From NCBI GenBank assembly GCA_022984795.1, contig JALIHJ010000029.1, positions 124,001 to 188,000 on the forward strand: a stretch of DNA of 64,000 nucleotides. Reading direction: 5' to 3'. The notes beneath the pieces are model-generated. The model ran no database searches, had not been told where the DNA came from, and saw only the letters and a program-made list of their open reading frames with translations. Source of the stretch: Fabrea salina. Lineage: Eukaryota > Ciliophora > Heterotrichea > Heterotrichida > Fabreidae. The position numbers and the translations under genes are program-made. Within the stretch, counting starts at the first letter, position 1, and every line of letters begins with the position of its first letter. Positions 54,547 to 64,000 of the stretch are shown piece by piece.

Positions 54547-57500
54547 TTAAGGAAACCCAAACCCCTCCGAGCCTTCCAGAATGCCTATAGTTAAATACTT
54601 GTTGAGGTCCTCATAAGTTCGATACTCAGGAATGTAAATGCTGTTAGAGCAAGTTGAAGCTCTGGGCAAGTTATGCATGGTATGTTTGCCTATAATTAAG
54701 TTCCAGTCAATTCCTTTGTAGGGTATTTTGCCTGAGCCAGTGGCAAACCTTACAAAAGCCTTTTTAGTGGTTTCATCTGAGTTTCCTAGCCAACTCCAAA
54801 GCCACTTGATTACTTGGCTTTCAGAAGTGTAGTCAATGTACTGAGTTCTTTCTTTAACTATTTCTAAGTCAACCATAGAATTTCCGTTGAGCAGAAACTC
54901 TATGTCCTGAGGTTTAAGTATTCTAAGCAACTTAGGAGTAACTAAGTCTAGAAACGAAGAGTAAAAAGCTTCAACCTGCATTCCGATTTTTCCATAAAGA
55001 TGCCAAAATGCCATTTTCTCAACATACTTGTTGACGTTTTCTTTGGAAACCTTAATCTTTGACCCGTGAGGAACTAGTTCAACAGTGCTTCCAAAGGTGT
55101 CTTGGGTTTCAAACGTAAAGTCTAGTTCCTCAAGTACTTTTTCATCGTACTGCAAAAGCGAGTTTAAGCTGTTGAACAGCACAGGGTCGTCTTCTTTTAA
55201 GTCTTTGTAGTTTAGTTCTTGTCCATAGATCTTTTTGTACACTGAAGGTGCAAAGTTTATTTCAACTAAGAACCCGTGAATCAAAGCATTAGCTATGTAA
55301 GCACCTATTACTTGGTAGATCTGGAAGTTTTTTGAGTTAGAACTAGGTTTGAAGTGTCTTTCGTTAACTATTTCAAATAGTTTGTTTTTGGGGTTAATGA
55401 TTTCTCTGCTGAGTTTATCAAAGAACTCCCGAGACAACCCTCCACAGTCAGTTCCTTCTTCGTTCTTCCAAGTGACATTAAGCTTCTTCCTCAGTTCAAT
55501 GTAACTAAAACTGAACTTTTTCAGAATGTCCTTTAAAAAGGTCCTTCTGTTCACAGAAACAGAAATAGTGCCTTTAGTTCCTGGAAGGCTTTTAACCTTT
55601 TCATAAAAGATTTTTCTTCTTTCGCTAAAGTCAAAACCTAGTTTTACTGGGGAGTTCTTCAGTTCTACTCCTTTCAAAGTTGCTCTAACTTCAATTTCGT
55701 CGTAGACTGACCTAAGAAATATTTTTATAAGCAACAAGTTTTTGTTTGTAACTAAGCAGATGCTTTCAAGTTCTTCGTTGGCAGAAGTCAATTCAATGCA
55801 GTCTCCAGACTTTAGAATCAAGCAGGTACCATTTGTTTTCTCAACGTCAAGCCAAGTAATTTGGTTTTGGTACTTGTCTTTTAAGTCCAGTTGTAGGTTT
55901 AGTTTACAATAGGGGTCTTCTTTTATGCTTGAGTTTTCTGGACAGACGTTTCCTGGCACTAGTGAAAAGTTTTTGATTTTGCCATTGAAGCTAAGTGAGT
56001 GAGTGCCTGCTTTGGTGGAGTTGACAATAAGTTTAATAAATCCAGGTTGGTGTTTTTCTTTAGAAACTATGTTAAGTTGGTTTACAGTGATGTTTATAGT
56101 TTCAGGGTCAAAGTCTGAAATCACTCCTGCTTTGTTAGTGACTGCTAAGTAAACACAGTTGTCTTTGCCTACTAAGTAGGGTTCTTTCTGGGTATTGATG
56201 TTGAATAAGTTTGGTAAGTTGATGTTTTGACTTTCTGAAAAGAACCCTTGTAGTTGTTTTTTGGCTTCTTTGGAGGACTGTTCGATAATTTTTTGTAAGT
56301 CTTTTGAGTTAGTTAAGAGTTCGATCTTGCAGTCTTGAGGTTCAAACTTTATGAACTCTGGATAACTTAGTTCTACTTGGCTTACAGGGCACCCTTCGAG
56401 TTTGTAGAGATAAAAAGGCTTTTTGGACTTTTTGTTTTTGACGAAAAAAACTAAGTTGAAGGTGCAGGATCGGTTAACAAGTACTAAAAAGGCAGACTCG
56501 TTTAAGTACTCAACTTCAAAGTTGATTTGATGATGGCTGTGCTTAAGAATAGGAGCTACTCTTAAAGAATAACTTTTGGTGCTTAAAATAGCTATAGAAT
56601 CAAAAGGAGGATTGTTTTCAGTGTCTTGCTTGAACACAATATACTTTTCGAACTTGGAGTTAGGTTTCAGCAACTCTTTATAAGGAGTTTCTCCTGAGTA
56701 AACTTTTGTTAGGAAAACAGCTTCTTGTTGAACAAATATAGTTAAGTACACTGACTTGTTGCAGGGAACCCTAACTTTAAGCTCTTCTGAGTTCACTAAG
56801 TAAGAAACTGGGAGTTCTGTTATAGAGTTAGCGTCGATAGCTTTGACTTGGACTTCTTGGTGAGGTTCGTTAAGTTTGTAGTGGAACTCTCCAGAAGGCG
56901 AGTAAAACACTGACTGGACGTTGTAGGGAGTAACTTTAAAGGCCTTAGAAGAAGTTCTGTGGTTGGTTTGGTTTATAATGCTAAGCAAGGAGGCTTAGTT
57001 TTGTGTGAGGAGTCAGTAAGAACTCTAAACAGTCCTGGTTGTTAATTTGAAGTTGGAAATTCAAAGACTTATTTGTGTACTTAATGCAGTAGTTAGGTTT
57101 TTCAGTGACATTTGCAACTAAACTTAAGTACTTTTCAATGTGCCCAATTAAACAAACCCAAACTAAGTCTGTTAGGTTTAAGTCCTGCAAGTCTAGTTTG
57201 CAGTTTATACTAAGTTTCTTTTTTGCTCTTTCAAACAACAAACCCAGAAACGCACCCTCAAGAGTTTTGAAGTCAGAGTTCTGGAGACCCAACTCTACAT
57301 AGATTACACAGCCTGAAGAAAACACCTTAAAGCTTTCTTGGGTGAAAATCAGCCTTATCTCAGAGAAGTCCTTTAGCATCCCCAAAACCAAGTCATCTGG
57401 GTTTTCAAAGTGACATACTAGCTCTCCAATGTACTTGACTGGCTTGATTCTAGCTATTTCATTAAAAAACTGACTGAAGCATTCAAGAGTTTGTTTGGAA

Positions 57501-60500
57501 AACTGAGAAAGTACACCTGCATCTTCAGTCTCTAACTTACTTAGATCAAAAGTAACCTTTAAATCGGTTCCTTGGCTAAATAGCCACTGAATGCTTTCTC
57601 TAAAGTTGCAAAGTAAGTTGAAAAGCTCAGTGCTTCCTAAAAACTCAAATGCAAACTTGCTTTTGACATTTGTGTTATTGCTTAGCTTCACAAAGCTTTC
57701 TTTTAGGGTGATTTCTAAGGTTTCACTTAAGTCTATACATAGTAAGTCTGAGTCAGCTTTTAACCCTAAACTGAAGTTGCCAATTCTAGGCTCTACTTTC
57801 CATAAGTTACTTTTGTGGTCACTAAAGCCTAAACTCAAGTAGTTCTTTAAAAGCAAGTTGGTGTTAGGAAGACCTAAAAGGGTGTTTTCCAAGCACTCTA
57901 GGTTCTCTAATTTGTAGTAGCTAAAAGGCTTCACCTTTTGTGAAGTAACCTCTTTCAAAAAGTAACTTCTGGGGTAAAAAAGGCATCTGAAACTAGAAAG
58001 CGAAGACAAGTGACTTTCAACAGCATAATGGATGTCTTTTCTTAACTGGTTTTGAGTAGTGTTGACTAACACTGACTTCAAAAAAGTTAGTTCTTCAAGA
58101 GTGTCTAAACTTAAACAGCACTTAAAAGCTTCCAAAAACACCCTTCGGTCAAAACTGAAGTTTATGCCGTGGAGGTTTCCAAAGCATCTAAGTTCGTTAC
58201 TTAAGAAGTCGTAGACTGGAGTAAGTAAAGACTTGGCAAAGCTCTTTGTAGTTCCAAAAGCTTTGTGGACCTTTAACTCAACTAAGTCAAAGTTAGGTTC
58301 TACAAAGTAGTCTGTAAGTTCAAGCGCCAAAGACAGCACTTTGTTTTCTAAGACAAGTCGACAGTCAGAAGGCTTAGGAACTTCACAGTTTAAGTTGGGT
58401 AAGTCACAGTGGTCAAAGCTTACATTTATTGCTTCCAAAGTTTCTAAGTGTTCTAAGTTTAAAGCACTTAAAACTGTCCACAGCCAAACTTTGAGTTCGC
58501 CTGAAGTTAAAAACGTCTGGGCTATTTTCATGTGAGAAAGGGTGTTAGAAAGCAAACACGAGATGCGCAGTATATACTGAGTTCCTACCTGGATTCTAGG
58601 CATGTTTTCTAGTCTTAGTTCTTCAAGTAAATTCTGAGCTAGACTTTGTAGTTTAAGTTCGCAGTAAGGCTTGAACTTATTTAAGTCAAACTTAAAGCAG
58701 TCCTTTAGCACTGGCCAGTTGTTACTTACCAAGCACTTATTGAAAGCACTTTCATCTAAGATTTCTACTTTCAGAAGTAGTTCTTTGGGCACTTCTAAGT
58801 TTTGTCCTAAAGCTTCTAACTCTTCTAGCAGTTTGGGAATTCCAAGTCCAGGTCCTTTAAAGTACCCAAGAGTGAATTGGCTCTCCAAAGACTCACACAC
58901 ACTCTCTAAGTCCAGCACTGGAGTTACTGTTATCGAGTTTGTAAGTTCGCTGAAGTAGGTCTGCATTAAAGTGGCTAGTTCAATATTTCTAGGGTAGAGT
59001 TTTGAATACTTAAGTTCAAACCTTTTAGAGAGTCCTCCAAACAACTTGTCTTTGTTGGAGTTCTTTCTAGACTTCAGTTTGACTATGTGGCTAGAAGTGC
59101 TTTTAGACTTGCAACACACCAAAACACTAATGAACTCTGCTTGGTTAGTTTTGGGCTTCAAAGAACTCAGTAGAGAGGACGTAAACAACTGACACAGTCC
59201 ACAAGCAGTAGTTAAGTTGTCTTCAGCAGTTAAGTAAGCAAGTAAGTCTTTTTGGATTCTGATTTCAACGTTGAACTTTTGGTAAACTACACACAAGTCA
59301 CCTGAATTAGTGTACCTTAGTTTTTGGTAAAGATTGCTATTTAGGTTTTCAATGGTCTGTTTTGGAACTTTGAATTCGTAAAATAAACTTGAATACTTAA
59401 TGCTGTTGTAAACACCTAGTGAGTAGCACAAGTCCAAGTAAAGACTGTCTCTAGGTTTAAGTCTCGACTCAAAATTACTGTTAAGTCCATAAGACTCCAG
59501 CACAAACTCCCAGTAACTACTTGGAAGCACCCCTAAAACTACCAATTCTACCAAAAGGATGTTTAAGTTGTGCAGTATGCCTAAGTCTTTGCATTTACTT
59601 ATAAGGTTTTCTAAGTCGAGTATTTTAAGTTCAACTTGTTTCTGCACCAAGAAAAAAGCCATTTCAATGTTTTTCATCCCAACTGCTGTTACAATCGCGT
59701 TTAAGTCGAAAGCACTTGCAAATTTGCTTAGCAAACTGTAAAATGACTTTTTAAGGTTGTTTTTGCATATAAACTCAGCTACTTGAACTAACGAAAACTC
59801 TTCTAAGTCCCTTTGGTAACTAGTGCTTTGATAAACTTTTTGCAGCTTTTGCACATACTTGGACTCTAAACTAGATTGTTTAGGAACTACCTTAAAGTAA
59901 GCTAGTAAGAACTGCAGTACTTTATCTGACCCTAAGTCTGCTGCTTTTAAAAGGTGTTTGAGTTGGAACTTGTACCCACACACTTCAAGGGCCTCTGCAG
60001 CTTCTAAGAAGTCGTGCTTGATAACTTCTAAAACAATGCTTCCCTTTTTATCTGAGTTAGTGAAATGTAAAGGGTGATTAACTAGCATTGAGTAGAAGAC
60101 CCTAAAGTTTCTTAACTTAATAGAGTCTGAAACTCTGCACAAAACAAGTTTTTTGGAGTGCTTCACAAGCAGTATACTGTTAGGGTAGGTTTTATGGGTA
60201 TTGGTGTCGGGCAAGTACAGCTTCATATTAGGAGTTTTAGAAAGCATCACAGAGAGTTCGTAGCAGTTGTATCCTTCAGAGTTTACTTTAGACAGTATTT
60301 CAACAGGCAGCATCTTAAGCATCTTAGCAACAACACCACTAAGACCTAGTTCTGAACAACAATGCAAAATGGTGTTTTCTTCAACAAGTACTGTATTTAG
60401 GAGTTCTTCTCTTGAGTAGTGTTCTAGAATCACAAGTGCAATTGACTCCTGCCTTAATTTGCAAGCTTTATGCAGAAACTGGTTTGCTTTAAAGTCTAGT

Positions 60501-63500
60501 TGTGAGTTAGTTTGAATGCACTTTGCAAAGCAGTCTAGGTTTCCTGAGTACAGAACTAGTTCTAAAAGGTCTAAGTCAATGCTTTTTTGACAAAGCAAGT
60601 CAATCATTTCCCAGTTGCCTTTTACACAAGACAGCTCTAAAGCAGTTACTTGCCTGTGTTTAAGAGTTCGTCTGAATCTGCCTAGTTTGTACAACTCAAC
60701 AGTTACAGTTAGGGGGATTTGCTTTACTAGTAAACTTGCTAGTTGGGTGTTAGAGTGGAACACAGCCCAGTGCAAAGGAGTTCCAACTTGTACAAGAGAA
60801 GACTCTTGGAGAGCAACACTCTGAGTTTCATGCTTCGTTCTCTCAGTTACTTCTTCAAAGCAGTCTTTGCTTAACTCTGACCTGTAGCAGACTACATTAG
60901 GGTCTACTCCTAGACTCAAAAGTGTTTTCAAAAGGTTGGTTATTTCAAAGTTGCTTTGTTTAGCTTTGGAAGCTAAGTACAAAAACACTTCTGAATAAAG
61001 AAGGTTTACTTCTGGGGTCTTTTTGGTGCTTCTGTAAAGCTTCGCTATGAACTCGAAGAACTTAAACTTCACCAACACTCTTAAAAGTAAAAGGGTATCT
61101 GAAGTGCTTAACTCAAACTCAAGAAGTCTATTCAGAAGTAACTGCACAAACTCGTAAGAACTTTCTAAACTAAACTCAATCAAAGCTTTCTTCTGAGGTT
61201 TTTTGATAAACTTATTGCAGTACCCAGTAACTCCACAACAAACCAAGTCCAGCAGTAACTGTTCACTGTAGTCTTCGATGTTTTGGAACACAATGTCTGA
61301 GTTCCCAGTTAAAGCTGCAGTTTTCAGTACACTCACAGAGAACTTAGTGCACCTGCCTTTAAGCACCCTAACAGTTCTCGTAAGGTCAGGTTCCGAGCAG
61401 TCAGCCAACATAGCTAGTTTTAAACTTTCTTGAGTAGTTTCTTCGTCAGAGTTGATTTTTTCAACAATTCTATAACACCCTTTTTGAGCAGCTACCATCA
61501 AAGGAGTCATGTTGTGCTCGTCTTTAGACTTCAGAAACTCCTCAGCTAAGTTGCTTTCTAGCAAGTCTTCAACTAAAGACAAGTTTCCTTCTCTGCAGGC
61601 TTGGTGCAAAGGGTTTCTTTGAAGTATAGTGCTTAGGCCTGGGTACACTGTTTTGTGGTGTAGCAAAAAGTTCTTTAGTCCAGAAGGGGCTTGAGTGAAC
61701 ACTTCTAGTTTGTGAGTGATGATAGCTTTGATCAGTTGAAGGTTTTTGGTGACTGACAGTAGTCTTTTGTGGAGGGTGTTTGAAATCAACTTAGAGTCCA
61801 CAACTAGTCTTATTAGCGAATGCGAAATCTTGGAAACTGACTTAATGAACCTAACAGAAAAGTCAAACACTTTAGTGGACTCGTTTAGTTTCTCCAGAAT
61901 GTGACTGAATGCCAAGTCTGCTCTGTCTACTTTGCAGTGCTTCAGTATAAACTCAGCTACACTCATAAAACCTCTTCTAACTGCAATTATAAGCAGTGAG
62001 TCTGCAAAGTATATTTGGTACTTCAAAGACTTCTTAGCAATAAACAGTACAGAGTCTTCAAAAGGGTTATGCAACATAGCACTTTTAAAGTTGTAGTTTA
62101 TGTATTGTCTGTTCTCTTTGTGTACAAGCTTCAAAAAACTTTTAACGCAGAAAAGGTTCATTGTGCTGCAAACAGCATTGATAGCTTCTGGCACGTAAAA
62201 AAACTTTACAAGTTTGTTTTTGGTTTTAAAGTGCTCAACTAAGCCTTTAAAAATCACAACTCTTGACTGGAAGTTGCTTAGTTCCCACTGCTTCAGTTTG
62301 TTCTTTTCAGTGTCTTGGTAAGTAGCAAGTCCTATAATTGACTGCAGAAAAACCTTAGTTTTAAGTTTAGGTTTCAAAGACATCAGGGCTTCAAAGCACC
62401 TTAAGTTAACTGACTTACAAACGTCTATAAGTACTTCCTCAGTAACAGAGTCCACTCTGTAGAACCTGGAGAGTCCCTGCAAGGCGTTTTCAAATAGCTC
62501 TTCGCAGTCCTCAAAGTAGCACAGGTAGCACAGGATGTCTTTTCTGCAGATATTTAGTTTTTTAATACTAGAAAACAAGCCCTGGTTTTCCTGGAGTGTT
62601 TGTTTTTGCTTTTTTTCAAAGTTACTCAGCACCAATCTAAGAGTTTTGTCTGGGTAAAAGTTTTCAAGAAACAGTTTCAAACACTTTAAACAGCAACTGT
62701 TCAAAAGGGACTTTGAATGGGGTTCTTTAATTCTGTCTAGGAAGTCACTGATCTCTTGGGGTTCTTTAAGGCTTAAAGTGTTGCACAGACCTTTGTAGAA
62801 CGAACTTAGTACCTGGTGTTTGTGGGTTTTAACTAAGAATGTCAGGGTGTTTTGAACTAACTTTTGGTTCAGTAGTAACTGGGTGTTCCAGAGTTTTTCA
62901 GACTTTAAAACGTGTTCTAGAAGGAACAGCAACTTAAGTTCACTCGATATCATCAACATAGCCAAGGCAGTGTCAAAGTCCAGCACCCTAACTTTAGTGA
63001 GGTTTTCGAATCCCTGAGTTGTCTGGTTTTTTGAAAACAAAGTAAGCTGCTGCCTTTAGAGTTGTTTGGGGGTCTGGAGTGGCTTTTAAGAGCTTCGTGA
63101 GTATAAGGTTGTTCGGACACTTACTTGTTAAAGCTGAAAACAAAAAGGAGTTCTTGGAGACTTTAAGTGCGTCTTTCGTGATTGAGAATTCTAAGAAGTT
63201 TAGGTTTTCGCTTATTTCTGGGTGCTCTTCTGAGTCGTTCAATTCAGGGTACTTAGAGTAGCTAAGTAAATACTCAGGGTGTTCTACTGTATGCTTCCTA
63301 GCTTTGCTAACTATTTTAGGACAGTAAAGGGCTAGAAAGCACTTTTCTTTGCCTTTTGAAATGCAGTACTGAACAGTGTTTAGGTAAAAAGTGTTTAGTA
63401 AGTTGTCAGACTCGTGAACTCTGAGTTGGGGGTTAAAGTACACACTCAGAATGCTTGAAACTGCTTGGTGGTTGTCTGAGTCAATACATTTATGCAAGAA

Positions 63501-64000
63501 ACTAGTTAAGTTGTAGAGGTAGTTGTTGTAGCTTTGGTACTTGCTAAATATTAAGTCACTGAACTTGCTGCAAAGCACTTCTAAGGACTTGCTTTCAACG
63601 TTACTGGGCAAGTTACTGAATTCAAACTCCCCGTACTGGCACTTCTGGTTCGTGGTTTCAATGTTTTGGCAGTAAAACTTGATTTCGGTAGTTCGAATTG
63701 CTTCAGTGAGTTCAAAACCTGAAGCAAATGCATAGTTAAGTGGGTGTTCTCCACTACTTGTAGGAGTGTTTATGTTCAGGTCTTCTTGAATTAGAAACAG
63801 GAACTTTTCAACAGACTTCGAGTCTACAGCAGCTTCAAAGGGATTCACTGGGAACTTTACCTTTAACCTTTTGCTTAAGTACCTTTTCACTGAGTCTCCT
63901 CTGACTTTAAGTTCTTGGTAAAGGCTTTCGTCAAGGGTGTCTTTGAAAGGCTGGAACTTGCCTCCGCTTTGAGTTAAGTGGATGTTTAGTTCAGGAAAAA
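54547..64000 (-). CDS. giant ankyrin - filamin-like - HECT ubiquitin ligase, 5' end outside window, two frame changes
   Basis: Three overlapping open frames, none with its own ATG, cover 9.45 kb on one strand, open at the right edge: >3,140 residues. N-terminal and central parts: long helical region with ankyrin units (PLHQACREGNLSLVEDLL, MTPLMVAAQKGCYRIVEKI, GTPLHWAVFHSNTQLASLL, ALELSCVKGNWEMIDLL). Before HECT: beta-rich filamin-like units (KAGTHSLSFNGKIKNFSLVPG). HECT ~350 residues at the end: LRKKLNVTWKNEEGTDCGGLSREFF, NGNSMVDLEIVKERTQY, catalytic Cys in LPRASTCSNSIYIPEY. The frame shifts by +1 at 62994-63055 and at 56981-57001. Either there are two sequence errors, two decoding events, or a decaying gene. 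The HECT domain itself is intact. Confidence 0.8.

Noticed and set aside
63018-63033. A 16-nt GT...AG intron at the first frame change of the HECT gene
   Set aside because: It would restore the frame, but it starts GTTTTC and lacks TA at the branch position, unlike all six confident introns. Kept only as a possibility under the finding.
1-64000. TGA read as Trp, as in Blepharisma
   Set aside because: All genes are open under the standard code with TGG for Trp; no gene needs TGA read-through.
1-64000. Transposons, viral elements, CRISPR arrays or telomere repeats
   Set aside because: No transposase, reverse transcriptase, integrase, capsid gene, terminal repeats, spacer arrays or CCCTAACA-type repeats were seen.

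Overview
This is a very gene-dense eukaryotic window that looks like the macronuclear genome of a heterotrich ciliate. I count 44 protein genes, mostly single-exon, plus three tRNA-Lys genes in 64 kb. The evidence for a ciliate is: (i) six confident introns of exactly 15 nt, all fitting GTAA....TA...AG; (ii) protein families such as calcium-dependent kinases, a ferlin, DPCD, an Sfi1-like protein and a cysteine-rich multi-span receptor; (iii) the standard code, with 39 TAA, 5 TAG and no TGA stops. Blepharisma reads TGA as Trp, so a standard-code heterotrich such as Stentor or Fabrea fits best. I cannot name the species from sequence alone.

Layout. 0-6 kb: 3' end of a BET bromodomain gene, small mitochondrial-type genes, a nucleoredoxin, a degenerate PAS/histidine-kinase/receiver membrane protein and a TM9SF protein. 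6-15.6 kb: actin, V-ATPase subunit F, NOL12/Rrp17-like, indoleamine dioxygenase, PP4R1-like HEAT protein, frataxin, ribosomal protein uS10, and several unrecognised genes. 15.6-29 kb: Sfi1-like protein, PP2C, an HNH protein, an MFS transporter, a large helical-repeat protein, a WNK-type pseudokinase with a peptidoglycan-binding-like tail, a methyltransferase, a CDPK-like pseudokinase and DPCD. 29-49 kb: importin-7-like, tRNA-Lys cluster, ferlin, PI4K-beta, cyclophilin, thioesterase, an MLO-like membrane protein, an active-looking CDPK, KAS II, BRAP, SIAH, FIGNL1 and LAMTOR5. 49-64 kb: a 1,620-residue lectin/LamG/cysteine-rich receptor and a giant ankyrin-HECT ligase that runs off the right edge.

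The most unusual general property is compactness. Divergent start codons lie 4-9 bp apart, convergent stop codons overlap by 4 or 11 bp, and some same-strand genes are 1-5 bp apart or overlap. Promoters and termination signals must therefore lie in A/T-only stretches of about 5-10 nt next to the start codon, or inside neighbouring coding sequence. Neighbouring genes are not grouped by pathway, apart from a loose clustering of ubiquitin ligases (BRAP, SIAH, HECT).

Best candidates for something undescribed: the kinase-dead WNK with a bacterial-type peptidoglycan-binding-like domain; a 220-bp non-coding block with five predicted hairpins at 54.3-54.5 kb; the giant HECT gene with two same-direction frame changes; and the extreme sharing of 5' and 3' gene ends. 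I saw no transposon, viral element or CRISPR array.
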